Assembly (NCBI GenBank): GCA_022510925.1
Contig: JAFLSO010000006.1
Span: 19,225 to 83,224 of the forward strand
Source: Treponema sp.
GTDB lineage: Bacteria; Spirochaetota; Spirochaetia; Treponematales; Treponemataceae
Direction: 5' to 3'
Length of the DNA stretch: 64,000 nucleotides
This document shows positions 54,198 through 63,586 of the stretch, piece by piece. Positions within the stretch are counted from its first letter, which is position 1; each line of letters starts with the position of its first letter. The notes under the pieces are model-generated. The model was not told the DNA's origin and made no database searches. It was given only the letters and a program-made list of their open reading frames with translations. The position numbers and the translations under genes are program-made.

Positions 54198-54226
54198 GTG
54201 ACAACAGAATTTTTACGCTGTATACT
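54198..54226 (+). promoter_or_regulatory. Promoter giving a probable leaderless mRNA (sugar-binding lipoprotein)
   Basis: GTGACA (54198-54203), 17-nt spacer, TATACT (54221-54226), 6 nt to the ATG at 54233. Confidence 0.6.
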
Positions 54227-54232
54227 GTAAGC

Positions 54233-55264
54233 ATGAGAATGAATTCATTTGAAAGGCTCATGATGATTGCGTCCGCGCTTATGACGCTGGCACTCTCCGC
54301 GTGCAGAAAACCCAGCGCGTCAGTCCTGCGCGCGCATTCCGTGATAAACGAGGAGCGGGACGGACGGCACATCATTTTGGGATTCTCGCAGATTGGCGCG
54401 GAAAGCTCATGGCGCAACTGCAACACGCAGGATATTATTCAGGCGGCGCAGAAAGCGAACATTCAGATTCTGGTGGACGACGCGCAGCAGAAACAGGCGA
54501 ACCAGCTTAAGGCCATACGCTCCTTCATAGTCTACCGCGTGGATGTCATAGCATTCGTGCCCATAGTGGAGACCGGCTGGGACAACGTTCTGCGCGAGGC
54601 AAAGGAGGCCCACATTCCGGTGATTGTGGTGGACAGAAAAATCCAGACAAGCGACAAAAGTCTGGTGGCGGGCTACATAGGAGAGGACACGCTCTCGGAG
54701 GGAAGAAAGGCCGCAGAATTTCTTACGGAATACTTCGCCGAAAAAAAAGGTCCGCTTCGCATAATGGAGATTCGCGGAACGGAGAATTCATCCGCCGCAC
54801 GTGAGCGCTCCCTGGGCTTCAGGCAGGTGATAGGCGATGACAGAAAATTCTCCATAGTCTACAGCGAGTCAGGGGACTTCCTGCGCTCGCGCGGAAGGGA
54901 GATAATCACGCAGTTCATGGCCAAGAATGACGGACTAAAATTAAACGGGAAAAACATAGACATCATTTTCTCCCACAACGACGGCATGACGCTAGGCGTC
55001 CTTGATGTCCTTGAGAAAAACGGAGTGGCTCCGGGAGCGGATGTGGTCATAGTCAGCGTGGACGGAGAGCAAAGCGCCATAGACGCACTGAAAGCGGGAA
55101 AACTCAGCTGCGTGGTGGAGTGCAACCCCAGGTGCGGAGAGCAGCTGATGTATCTGGTGAAAACGGTCGCGAACAAAAACACCATCCCCGAGCAGACTTT
55201 CGTGCAGGAATCCGTCTTTACCGCCGGCACAGATTTCGCCATCCTGCCTCCGCGCGGATACTGA
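54233..55264 (+). CDS. YtfQ-like sugar-binding lipoprotein
   Basis: A 343-residue periplasmic-binding-protein type 1 lipoprotein (lipobox ALSAC, C24). GFSQIGAESSWR, DDAQQKQANQLKAIRSF and PVIVVDRKI are close to E. coli YtfQ, which binds galactofuranose. No ABC permease or ATPase is adjacent; instead a sensor kinase follows 8-14 nt later. A role as the sugar-sensing half of a signalling pair is therefore more likely than transport. Confidence 0.92.
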   Translation: MRMNSFERLMMIASALMTLALSACRKPSASVLRAHSVINEERDGRHIILGFSQIGAESSWRNCNTQDIIQAAQKANIQILVDDAQQKQANQLKAIRSFIVYRVDVIAFVPIVETGWDNVLREAKEAHIPVIVVDRKIQTSDKSLVAGYIGEDTLSEGRKAAEFLTEYFAEKKGPLRIMEIRGTENSSAARERSLGFRQVIGDDRKFSIVYSESGDFLRSRGREIITQFMAKNDGLKLNGKNIDIIFSHNDGMTLGVLDVLEKNGVAPGADVVIVSVDGEQSAIDALKAGKLSCVVECNPRCGEQLMYLVKTVANKNTIPEQTFVQESVFTAGTDFAILPPRGY

Positions 55265-55278
55265 TTCGGGGTATGGGT

Positions 55279-56568
55279 ATGAGAAAAAGTCTGCTTAAAA
55301 AAACACAGCCCGTGTACATTGTGGTGATAATCGTAATGGTACTGCCGGTCATTTTCTCACTGGCATTCCTTCAGTATCAGATAAGCCGCTACAACTCCAT
55401 AATAACTAACGCCAGCCTTGCCAACGAGATAAACAAAGTGGCGAAGAACGACATCCCGATAGAGCTGTGGGACATAGTCTCAGGCAGAAAAAATTTCAAT
55501 CAGGGAAACCAGTATGAGATGGTCGCAAGAATACGCGACGGCATAGACACAATGATGCTGGGCACAAAAAACAGGATGGGCCATCAGCAGCTGGTGGTGG
55601 CATCACGCGCGCTGCATACTCTGGAAAGCAACGTAAGCATACTGGGAGTGCAGATAGCGCAGGGAGAGAGCGTCTCTAAAAATGAGAAGGCGCTGGACGA
55701 GATACGCAGCATAACCGAGCTTCTTTCCGAGATATTAGGTGACTTCATAATACTGGAGATAGAGAGCGCCGCCATCATGAACGCCAGCGTAAGGACATCA
55801 TCCTATGTGATTATATTTGTGCAGATTGCCATAATGCTTGCGGCGGTGGCGTTTCTGGTGCGCAGGTTCCAGAGCATGACGCAGAATTCCATAAACGAGC
55901 AGAAGAATTTGCAGAAGGCGGAGATGAAGGCGCTGCAGGCACAGATAACCCCTCACTTTTTATACAACACGTTCGACACTATAATATGGCTGGCAGAGGA
56001 AGGTGAGACGGAGAAAATCGTGAAAGTGACAAGCGCGTTCTCACAGTTCCTGCGCACGTCACTAAGCCGCGGACACGAGTGGATTACCGTCCAGCAGGAG
56101 CTGGCTCACGTTCATAATTATCTTACCATACAGAAAATACGTTACGCGGACATTTTAAATTACGAGATAGAGGCGGATGAGGCGCTCACTGACTTCACAA
56201 TGCTTAAGCTCACATTGCAGCCGCTCGTGGAGAACGCCATTTATCACGGCATAAAGAACAAACGCGGACGCGGACAAGTCAAGGTCACGGCGCAGTTCAC
56301 GGACTCATCCAGAAGTCTCATGAAATTCTCAGTGCAGGACAACGGCGTGGGATTCTCGGAGGAAAGGCTGGGGCAAGTGCGGGCGGAGCTAAAGAAAAGC
56401 GCGAGCGAGACGGAGACACTCACTTCTGTTTACGGACTTTACAACGTGAGCAAAAGGCTGGAGCTTTATTACGGCACGGAGAACGCCGGCATAAAAATAG
56501 AAAGCGAGTACGGGAAAGGAGCCTTGGTTTACTTTACAGTTCCGTGCCGTCCGTTACAGGATTCCTAG
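55279..56568 (+). CDS. YesM/LytS-type sensor histidine kinase
   Basis: A 429-residue membrane kinase. Two membrane segments (about residues 12-32 and 178-200) enclose a periplasmic helical domain of about 145 residues. The His_kinase motif ALQAQITPHFLYNTFDTI carries the phospho-accepting His, and the ATPase domain shows ENAIYHGIKN and DNGVGFSEE. ATG at 55279 has GGGG 7 nt upstream; the ATG two codons earlier is possible. No response regulator lies nearby. The 3' end overlaps the convergent YkgJ gene by 35 nt. Confidence 0.92.
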   Translation: MRKSLLKKTQPVYIVVIIVMVLPVIFSLAFLQYQISRYNSIITNASLANEINKVAKNDIPIELWDIVSGRKNFNQGNQYEMVARIRDGIDTMMLGTKNRMGHQQLVVASRALHTLESNVSILGVQIAQGESVSKNEKALDEIRSITELLSEILGDFIILEIESAAIMNASVRTSSYVIIFVQIAIMLAAVAFLVRRFQSMTQNSINEQKNLQKAEMKALQAQITPHFLYNTFDTIIWLAEEGETEKIVKVTSAFSQFLRTSLSRGHEWITVQQELAHVHNYLTIQKIRYADILNYEIEADEALTDFTMLKLTLQPLVENAIYHGIKNKRGRGQVKVTAQFTDSSRSLMKFSVQDNGVGFSEERLGQVRAELKKSASETETLTSVYGLYNVSKRLELYYGTENAGIKIESEYGKGALVYFTVPCRPLQDS

Positions 56569-56986
56569 ACCCGTACAGCGCAAGCTGCTCCATAATCTCG
56601 CACTTTCCGTGGAGCGTGCCGCAGTTTATTCCCGGGCATTTCTCTTTCTCCCTGTCCCATGAATTCTTATTCCGCATTACATCGCTCCAGAACGGATACG
56701 TGCGGCACTGCACAGGACGCAGGGAGTAAACGGAGCAGCCCGTGTCCTTGTTCCAGAAAATACATTCATATCCGGAGGTCTCACGCAGGCTCAGGAACTT
56801 TGTGCCGTCATCAGCCTCCATCCAGCGGCAGAAAACTTTTATGAACTGCTCCACGCCCAGCCCCTCATGCTCCGCGAGCGCATAAAGCTCCTCCCTGGAC
56901 ATAAACACCACTCCCGGTTTACCCGCGCAGCATGAGCCGCATCTTTCGCATGAGAAATTCAATCCGTCATCAAAAAAATCTTCCAC
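56534..56986 (-). CDS. YkgJ-family cysteine cluster protein
   Basis: A 150-residue protein with the YkgJ cysteine pattern: FSCERCGSCCAG, then C..W, YECIFWNKDTGCSVYSLRPVQCRTYPFW. The cysteines probably bind zinc or an iron-sulfur cluster. The start is uncertain; GTG at 56986 (TACAAT lies 6 nt upstream) or ATG at 57010. The longer frame runs antisense into the MATE gene and is not real. Confidence 0.82.
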   Translation of the reverse strand: MEDFFDDGLNFSCERCGSCCAGKPGVVFMSREELYALAEHEGLGVEQFIKVFCRWMEADDGTKFLSLRETSGYECIFWNKDTGCSVYSLRPVQCRTYPFWSDVMRNKNSWDREKEKCPGINCGTLHGKCEIMEQLALYGSRNPVTDGTEL

Positions 56987-57035
56987 ACCATGATTGTATA
57001 CTAACGGCATTTTTTCTGCTATAGTGGGCGCATTC

Positions 57036-58433
57036 ATGGAATCCGGTTTCAATCTTTCCGATTTGTTAAAAGAGAAAAACTCCATAAGCACGGGTGAGCA
57101 GATAAAGATTGTCTGGTCGCTGAGCGTTCCGGGAATTCTGGCACAGATATCATCAATAGTCATGCAGTACATAGATGCCGCCATGGTGGGGAGCCTGGGC
57201 GCGGCAGCGAGCGCGAGCATAGGGCTGGTGGCATCATCCACGTGGCTTTTAGGCGGACTTGTCATGGCGTGCAGCTCAGGTTTCTCGGTGCAGATAGCAC
57301 AGGCGGTGGGCGCGGGAAGCAATCAGCGGGCAAGGAACATTCTGCGGCAGGCCATCATCTTCTGCGCATTGTTCTCCCTGATTCTTGCGGCGCTGGGAGT
57401 CTCAGCGGCGGGATTCATTCCGTCATGGCTTGGCGGCGGCGAGGAAATCAGAAAAGACGCGTCGGTTTATTTTCTGGTGTTCGCCCTCTGTCTTCCCGTG
57501 ATGCAGATGAACTCCCTTATGGGAAACAGCCTGGAGTGCAGCGGAAACATGAGGGTGCCGGGAATTCTAAATGCGCTCATGTGCCTGCTGGACGTTATCT
57601 TTAACTTTCTTTTCATAAAGATTATGGGCCTGGGGGTGTGCGGCGCGGCATTAGGGACCGCGTGCGCCGAGACATTGTGCGCCGTCCTTATGATTTACTT
57701 CACGTGCATAAAGTCTCCCGTGCTCTCCCTGCGCTCCAGAAAATTTAAAGACGGGGAGGCCTCATGGCGCATACACAGGGAGTGCGTCTCTAGAGCGGCA
57801 AAAATCTCCCTTCCCATGGCGCTTGAGCAGGCCGCGCTTAGCGGAGCCATGGTAATGACCACGCGGATAATCTCTCCGCTGGGCACTACGGCTCTGGCGG
57901 CGAATTCCTTTGCGGTGACGGCGGAGGCGCTGTGCTACATGCCCGGCTACGGCATAGGGCACGCGGCGACCACTCTTGTGGGGCAGAGCTTCGGCGCGCG
58001 GAGGAATGACCTGGCAAAAAGATTCGCATGGGTCTCCGTGCTCGCGGGCATGACCATAATGGGCGTAATGGGCGTGGCGATGTATTTCCTGTGCCCGGCG
58101 GTTTTCTCTTTTCTGACGCCGGACAATGAGGTGCGGGCATTGGGCACTCAGGTTCTGCGCATAGAGCTGTGGGCGGAGCCTTTGTTCGGCGCGAGCATAA
58201 TCTGCTCAGGGGCACTGCGCGGCGCGGGAGACACGCTGATTCCCGGCATAATGAATCTGATGAGCATCTGGGGAGTGCGGCTCACGACCGCGTTCTTCCT
58301 TACAAAGACCATGGGCTTAAAAGGCGCATGGATAGCAATGTGCGTGGAGCTATGCTTCCGGGGAGCCATATTCCTGATACGTCTGGCACGCGGGAAATCG
58401 CTGCGGACGCATCAGAACCTGAATGGCGAATGA
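57036..58433 (+). CDS. MATE-family efflux transporter
   Basis: A 465-residue multidrug/toxin exporter with 12 membrane segments in two similar halves (VPGILAQISSIVMQYIDAAMVGSLGA; LPMALEQAALSGAMVMTTRIISPLG). A TATAGT box ends 10 nt before the ATG; no ribosome site or good -35 is visible. The drug or ion used is unknown. The Nif11-like peptide gene lies just downstream on the other strand. Confidence 0.95.
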   Translation: MESGFNLSDLLKEKNSISTGEQIKIVWSLSVPGILAQISSIVMQYIDAAMVGSLGAAASASIGLVASSTWLLGGLVMACSSGFSVQIAQAVGAGSNQRARNILRQAIIFCALFSLILAALGVSAAGFIPSWLGGGEEIRKDASVYFLVFALCLPVMQMNSLMGNSLECSGNMRVPGILNALMCLLDVIFNFLFIKIMGLGVCGAALGTACAETLCAVLMIYFTCIKSPVLSLRSRKFKDGEASWRIHRECVSRAAKISLPMALEQAALSGAMVMTTRIISPLGTTALAANSFAVTAEALCYMPGYGIGHAATTLVGQSFGARRNDLAKRFAWVSVLAGMTIMGVMGVAMYFLCPAVFSFLTPDNEVRALGTQVLRIELWAEPLFGASIICSGALRGAGDTLIPGIMNLMSIWGVRLTTAFFLTKTMGLKGAWIAMCVELCFRGAIFLIRLARGKSLRTHQNLNGE

Positions 58434-58517
58434 CATGATAACCATGCCATAAAAATCAAAAACTCTTTATGAGAAGACGGGGAAAGACACGACTTGGAAT
58501 AATGCGGGGAAAAAGAC

Positions 58518-58679
58518 CTAACTGTGATCTGCGATGTAAGACGTAAAGTCCGCTTCAGAAGCAGAGCAACCATGTGCGGAAAGAAATGCTCCTATGGTGC
58601 CGTTGTCTGTGGCAGCTTCAAATTCGTTCGCAAGGTCTGCATTACCTTTAATTTGTGCGAAAAGCTCTTCCATACTCAT
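58518..58679 (-). CDS. Nif11-like small peptide (possible RiPP precursor)
   Basis: A 53-residue peptide gene, short enough to be missed by length filters. It begins MSMEELFAQIKGNADL and contains AAATDNGTIG-like spacing and FLSAHGCSASEADFTSY; this is the pattern of Nif11 leader domains (F-x-x, N-x-x-L, then a G and a late helix). AGGAG lies 9 nt before the ATG and TATACT at 58704-58709 could be its -10 box. There is no double-Gly cleavage site and no core after the domain, and one Cys only. No modification enzyme is adjacent; a MATE exporter is next door. Confidence 0.6.
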   Translation of the reverse strand: MSMEELFAQIKGNADLANEFEAATDNGTIGAFLSAHGCSASEADFTSYIADHS

Positions 58680-58828
58680 AATGGCTGACTCCTATATGCG
58701 TACAGTATAACGCAAAAATCCTTTTAGTGGAAGTGCCTGGGCGATTTTCCTTAAGGATTATAGGGATTAAATGTAAAAAACTTAAATCCTTTGGCGGCGC
58801 GGTGAATTCAACATGGATTCAATGGAAT

Positions 58829-60754
58829 TTACTCAATGGTCACGCTTTTGGCCAGGTTCCGCGGCTTGTCGGGATTGTTTCCGTGCAGGACCGCGCAGTA
58901 ATACGCGAAAAGCTGCGCCGGCACCACGGCAAGCAGGCTAGCGAAACTGTCATCGCAGTCCGGTATGCGTATAATCTCATCCGCGGCCTTGGAGAATTCG
59001 TTTCCCTCGCTCTGCGTAATTACCAGCGTGGCGCAGCCCCGGCTCTTCACCTCCTCTATGTTAGACGCGAGCTTCTCGTACATGGCACGGTTTGTGGCGA
59101 GCGCCACCACCAGGGTGTCTCCGTCCACAAGCGCTATGGGCCCGTGCTTAAGCTCACCGGCGGCAAACGCCTCGCTGTGCATGTAGCTCACCTCTTTAAG
59201 CTTAAGGGCGCACTCCAGGCTTGTGGCGCTGTCGAACTGGCGGCCAATAAAGAAAACTTTCTGCTTGTTGAACGTGCGGCTTGTGAATTTCTGTATTATC
59301 TCCTGATGATTTAAAATCTGCTCCATTTTCTCAGGCAGCGCGCCAAGCTCGGAAAGACAGCCTCTCAAACCGTCATCCGTAAGAAAGCCCCGCACTCTGG
59401 CGCTCTGCAGTGCCAGAAGATAAAGGCACAGAAGCTGTGTCGTGTACGCCTTGGTGGACGCCACCGCAATCTCGGGTCCCGCCTGAGTGTATATGACATC
59501 GTCCGCCTCGCGGCTTACGGTGGAGCCCAGGCAGTTTGTGATTGCGATTACATGCACTCCCGCATCCTTAGCAAGGCGCATGGCGGCAAGCGTATCTGCT
59601 GTCTCACCTGACTGGCTTATGACTATAAAAACATCACCTTTATTAAATATGGGATCCCTGTAACGGAATTCGCTCGCCACATCCACCACCACGGGAAGCC
59701 GCGAGAATTTCTCGAACGCATATTTTGCGACCATGCCGGCATGATAGGATGTTCCGCACGCAGTTATCACCACGCGACCCGCTGTCTTCCAGTAATCGCT
59801 TCCGGCAATCTCGTCAAATTTTATTCCGCACGCCACGCCGTCTGAATTCTCAAAAACAAGATGGGATTTTAAAGTGTCCCTGACCGCGGCCGGCTGCTCA
59901 TGGATTTCCTTTAGCATAAAATGCGCGTAGCCGTTTTTCTGGGCCGCGCTTATGTCCCAGTCCACATGGCTGGGCTCCTTCACAACTTTATTTCCGTCCT
60001 CATCGTAAAGGTCCACGTGATCCGCATACAGGACCGCAATCTGCCTCTGGTCCAGAAAATAAACGTCGCGCGTGTGCTCCAGGACCGCAGGCACGTCGCT
60101 CGCTATGAAATTCTCGCCGTCGCCAAGTCCCACGATGAGCGGGCTTTCTTTGCGGGCGGCTATGATTCTGTCGGGAAAATCCCGGCACACAACGCCCAGG
60201 GCATAGCTTCCCTCCAGCCTGTGAAGCGCATTGAGGACCGCGTTAAAGATGTCGTTGTCCTGCTCGTAAAAATAATTTATAAGATGCGCCACCACCTCGG
60301 TGTCCGTCTGGCTGCGGAAAACCACGCCCTGCTCCTGAAGCCATGACTTAAGCTTTATGTAATTCTCTATGATTCCGTTATGCACGATCGCTATGGTACC
60401 GCTCTCGTTTATGTGGGGATGCGCGTTCACATCGCTAGGCTCTCCGTGGCTCGCCCATCTGGTGTGGCCTATGCCCAGAAATCCCGGGACAGACTGCGCC
60501 ATCTGGGGGATAAGCATGGCCTCCCTTTTGTCGCAGTCATCGTCTGTCATGCTGTCGGAAGTGCGGACAACCTGTTTGGTCACGTCCTCTATAAGCGCGC
60601 GCAGGGCACCCTTGACTTTCCTGACTATGATGCTCTCGCCGTCAAAAACGGCAATGCCCGCGCTGTCATATCCGCGGTACTCAAGCTTTTTAAGCGCGCT
60701 CACAAGAATGGGGGTAGCCTCTTTGCAGCCGACGTATCCAACTATACCACACAC
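58829..60754 (-). CDS. glmS: Glutamine-fructose-6-phosphate aminotransferase (isomerizing)
   Basis: A 641-residue enzyme making glucosamine-6-phosphate for the cell wall. The start is GTG followed directly by the catalytic Cys of the glutaminase domain (CGIVGYVG). Two SIS domains follow (TACGTSYHAG, SQSGETADTLAAMR) and the C-terminus ends NLAKSVTIE. It is about 30 residues longer than the E. coli enzyme, from an insertion near residues 40-65 of the glutaminase domain (TKQVVRTSDSMTDDDCDKRE). AGGAGA precedes the GTG. No glmS ribozyme is seen. Confidence 0.97.
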   Translation of the reverse strand: MCGIVGYVGCKEATPILVSALKKLEYRGYDSAGIAVFDGESIIVRKVKGALRALIEDVTKQVVRTSDSMTDDDCDKREAMLIPQMAQSVPGFLGIGHTRWASHGEPSDVNAHPHINESGTIAIVHNGIIENYIKLKSWLQEQGVVFRSQTDTEVVAHLINYFYEQDNDIFNAVLNALHRLEGSYALGVVCRDFPDRIIAARKESPLIVGLGDGENFIASDVPAVLEHTRDVYFLDQRQIAVLYADHVDLYDEDGNKVVKEPSHVDWDISAAQKNGYAHFMLKEIHEQPAAVRDTLKSHLVFENSDGVACGIKFDEIAGSDYWKTAGRVVITACGTSYHAGMVAKYAFEKFSRLPVVVDVASEFRYRDPIFNKGDVFIVISQSGETADTLAAMRLAKDAGVHVIAITNCLGSTVSREADDVIYTQAGPEIAVASTKAYTTQLLCLYLLALQSARVRGFLTDDGLRGCLSELGALPEKMEQILNHQEIIQKFTSRTFNKQKVFFIGRQFDSATSLECALKLKEVSYMHSEAFAAGELKHGPIALVDGDTLVVALATNRAMYEKLASNIEEVKSRGCATLVITQSEGNEFSKAADEIIRIPDCDDSFASLLAVVPAQLFAYYCAVLHGNNPDKPRNLAKSVTIE

Positions 60755-60912
60755 TTTTCAAGTCTCCTGAATTCTAGTCTTACTGTAAACATATCACATT
60801 TGCCCATAAAGTTAAAGCGCAGGGAGGCGCCGTGCCAGTGGCTCACGGCCTGCGTGATTTTCCCTGCCATGATTCCTCCAATTGCCATAGCCGTATCATA
60901 ATCTTTGCTCAT
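60742..60912 (-). CDS. Possible small ORF overlapping the glmS start
   Basis: A 56-codon frame (MSKDYDTAMAIGGIMAGKIT ... LEKCVV) ends 13 nt inside glmS. Codon use is plausible and it would couple translation to glmS. There is no ribosome site before its ATG; the frame stays open for about 24 more codons upstream. A stem-in-stem structure (60819-60825 with 60861-60867; 60829-60834 with 60844-60849) lies within it. It could instead be the glmS leader. This fills most of the 423-nt gap before the hemerythrin gene. Confidence 0.3.
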   Translation of the reverse strand: MSKDYDTAMAIGGIMAGKITQAVSHWHGASLRFNFMGKCDMFTVRLEFRRLEKCVV

Positions 60913-61177
60913 TTTCACTTTTTTGTAGAACTGAGCCTTTTTAATCTCCCAGAAATTTTTTGTGTGCGCTCCTTGCCGTCATTCTATCCGCAAAAAGAAA
61001 AGCGCGCAAGATTCATGCCCGCCCGCACAGGCGTCCTCTTTCCGCATGCCGAATTCCGCGCGGCTGGGCAGTCATCCCGGGCTGTGAATTTCTTTGTGAG
61101 GCGTGCAAAAAAATCCCGCCGCAGTATTCCGTCTGGCACGGAATTATGTTACAATATTTTTGGAAACAGGAGGAACT

Positions 61178-61585
61178 ATGATTGAAAAAGTAAACTGGAA
61201 TGACAGCTATCTGCTCGGAATCTCCGAGATTGACAATCAGCATAAAAAACTGCTTATGATTGCGAACGAGCTTTATGAGATTGCGACCGGCTCCCCGGAT
61301 GAGTACAAAATCAAAATGTCATCCGCGCTTAAAAAACTCACGGACTACACCGTGTACCATTTTTCCAGCGAGGAGAGTTATATGCGCAAGTGCGGATACG
61401 GCGGAGCGGATGCGCACAAGGCGGCGCATGACAATTTCGTAAAAGAGGTGAACTACCAGATCCAGCATCTTTCCGCTGACAATATCGAAGACGGAATCAG
61501 CTTTTACTCTTACGTGGCAAGCTGGGTGCTGAACCATATAGCCAAGGCTGACAAAATCTGGGCGGCGGCTGTAAAAGAGGCATGA
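61178..61585 (+). CDS. Bacteriohemerythrin
   Basis: A 135-residue di-iron oxygen-binding protein. The ligand set is complete: H22, H61, E65, H80, H84, H120 and D125 (DNQHKK, YHFSSEESY, HKAAHDNF, NHIAKADK). It can sense or carry O2, and its place upstream of a chemoreceptor fits aerotaxis or oxygen avoidance. AGGAGG precedes the ATG at 61178; the longer open frame is not supported. A long inverted repeat follows. Confidence 0.95.
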   Translation: MIEKVNWNDSYLLGISEIDNQHKKLLMIANELYEIATGSPDEYKIKMSSALKKLTDYTVYHFSSEESYMRKCGYGGADAHKAAHDNFVKEVNYQIQHLSADNIEDGISFYSYVASWVLNHIAKADKIWAAAVKEA

Positions 61586-61593
61586 CACCGCTA

Positions 61594-61655
61594 AGGACGC
61601 AGGACAGCTCCCCGCACGGAAATAAAATCCGCGGCCGGGACCTGTCCTGCGTCCT
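61594..61655. repeat. Long inverted repeat after the hemerythrin gene
   Basis: Perfect 14-bp arms (61594-61607 with 61642-61655) around a 34-nt centre that folds on itself (GGA/TCC and CCGC/GCGG). A second stem (61661-61667 with 61683-61689) follows, with TTTC after it. Together they may end transcription between hemerythrin and the chemoreceptor. Confidence 0.65.
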
Positions 61656-61749
61656 GCCAGAATTCCGCCCTATACGGCATGACGGAATTTTCATTCACAC
61701 GCCCGCATAAAAATGCCGATAATCGATATCATATTATAAGAAAAGGATA

Positions 61750-63579
61750 ATGCTTGCTATGAGATTCGTAAGGACTTACAAGGTAAAATTCACGCTGGTT
61801 GTGGCACTCTTCATCGCCTTGATCTCACTTTCCATCACCCTGCTTGCTGTGGCGCGGATAAAAGCGGTGGCCGTGGAAAGCTTCTCCTCGCAGGGAATAG
61901 AGCTTGTGCGCAGGCTCTCACGCGAGATTGACGGGGAGAGATTCCAGCGGCTGGCGCGGACCATGAGCGAGCAGGATCCTTATTATGACGAATTATATCA
62001 GACGCTTTACGCCGCCAAGCAGCAGTCCAACTGCAGTTTCCTTTACACCATGGTTCCCACCGGCGGGAATAATTTCACTTACGTGGTGGACGGAAGCACC
62101 ACGCCTGATGACGAGGAGAATTTCTCTCCGCTGGGAACGGAGGAGGACCTTACAAGTTACGGAAAATATCCTCATCAGGTTCTGAGCGAGCGCAGCATCG
62201 TCTGCTCTAAAATAGAGAAGCAGGAGGGATGGGGATACGCCATCACGGTCTACGCGCCTATCATTCTGAGCGGAAGCGCAATCGGTTTCCTTGCATGCGA
62301 CTTCGCGGCGGACGAGATAATGAGCATCATCGCATCCGCGCGCTTCATAATGATTTTAGTGAGCGGAGTCCTTGCCATCGTCTGCCTGGCCATACTTTAC
62401 GGCTGGATATCGCTGTTCTTCTCACGGCTTAAATCTGTGTCCTCCCGCATGAGCGAGATTGCGGGCGGAGCGAGCGACCTTACGGCGCGCATACCGACCT
62501 CCGGCAACAACGAGCTCTCGGACATCTCCGCATCATGCAACAGCATAATCCAGAAATTACAGGAGATGATTTCCACGCAGAAACAGGCCGTGACACGGCT
62601 GAGCGAAAACTCCCGCAAGCTCCTTACACAGAACAAGGAGAGCTCGAATTTAATAGACACAGCAGGCGGCTCAATCGGGGAGATATGCGGCAAAGCGCAG
62701 AATCAGAAGGACATGACAGGAGAGGCCGCGGACACCATAGAATTCATTGTGGGCGTCGCGACAAGCCTGGACCAGAAAGCGCATGAGCAGAAAAGCGCGG
62801 TGGAGACATCTTTCCAGGCGGTGGAGCAGATTGCCGAGAACATTGAGGAGACGAACGAGACAATCTCAAAAGTCTCATCAGAGTACGCGGGAATAGTAAG
62901 CCGCTCACATGACGGCAGGGAGAAGCAGACCCAGGTGACGGAGAAAATCACGGTCATAGAGGAGCTTACAAAGAAACTGTCTGAGGCGAACCGCGTTATC
63001 TCCGAGATTTCCTCACAGACAAATCTTCTTGCGATGAATGCCGCGATTGAGGCGGCGCACGCGGGAGAGGCAGGCCGGGGATTCAGCGTGGTCGCGAACG
63101 AGATACGCACGCTCGCCACGAATTCCGACACCCAGACAAAATCAATCAAAGAGCTCATAGAGAACATAGAGAATGCGGTCAAGGAGATGGTCGAGGCCTC
63201 CACAAAATCATCGCTCTCATTCAATGCGCTTGAGCAGGGAATAAGAAGCATGGACAGCTCCCTGAAAAACGTAAGCGCTAAAATCAACGCGCAGGCGGAG
63301 GAGTCAAAGAAGATTCAGCAGATGATAGATGTCATCGCGTCATCCTCCGAGTCAATCTCAGATTCATCCGGCCAGCTTAAGGGAAAGAATTCGCTGCTTG
63401 AGGAGCAAATCAAGGAGCTCCGCATGAGGGCCAGCGAGATTCTGACATCCTCCCATGACGCCACGGAGAATTTAGACAAGATGAAGGATTTCGCGCGCGA
63501 CACGGCCAGCCAGTCGGAGGAGAACCTATCGCTCTCTGAGTCAGTTAAAAATATCGTGGACAGTTACAAGACGGAGTAG
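61750..63579 (+). CDS. Methyl-accepting chemotaxis protein
   Basis: A 609-residue chemoreceptor. One membrane segment (about residues 12-32), a periplasmic dCache/Cache-like domain (about 35-200, with [24 protein letters not shown] split by composition), a second segment (about 200-222), HAMP, then the signalling coiled coil whose tip reads [19 protein letters not shown]. The ATG at 61759, 12 nt after AAGG, may be the true start; the ATG at 61750 is only 3 nt from it. The ligand is unknown. Confidence 0.95.
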   Translation: MLAMRFVRTYKVKFTLVVALFIALISLSITLLAVARIKAVAVESFSSQGIELVRRLSREIDGERFQRLARTMSEQDPYYDELYQTLYAAKQQSNCSFLYTMVPTGGNNFTYVVDGSTTPDDEENFSPLGTEEDLTSYGKYPHQVLSERSIVCSKIEKQEGWGYAITVYAPIILSGSAIGFLACDFAADEIMSIIASARFIMILVSGVLAIVCLAILYGWISLFFSRLKSVSSRMSEIAGGASDLTARIPTSGNNELSDISASCNSIIQKLQEMISTQKQAVTRLSENSRKLLTQNKESSNLIDTAGGSIGEICGKAQNQKDMTGEAADTIEFIVGVATSLDQKAHEQKSAVETSFQAVEQIAENIEETNETISKVSSEYAGIVSRSHDGREKQTQVTEKITVIEELTKKLSEANRVISEISSQTNLLAMNAAIEAAHAGEAGRGFSVVANEIRTLATNSDTQTKSIKELIENIENAVKEMVEASTKSSLSFNALEQGIRSMDSSLKNVSAKINAQAEESKKIQQMIDVIASSSESISDSSGQLKGKNSLLEEQIKELRMRASEILTSSHDATENLDKMKDFARDTASQSEENLSLSESVKNIVDSYKTE

Positions 63580-63586
63580 CGCGGGT

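Noticed and set aside
57000-57035. Leaderless promoter for the MATE gene
   Set aside because: TATAGT ends 10 nt before the ATG, but no -35 fits at 16-18 nt, so it was left out of the main list.
56987-57322. N-terminal extension of the YkgJ protein
   Set aside because: It is antisense to the start of the MATE gene and has no family similarity.
60755-60960. glmS ribozyme upstream of glmS
   Set aside because: I see none of the expected core around a cleavage site; the type is mainly known from Gram-positive bacteria.
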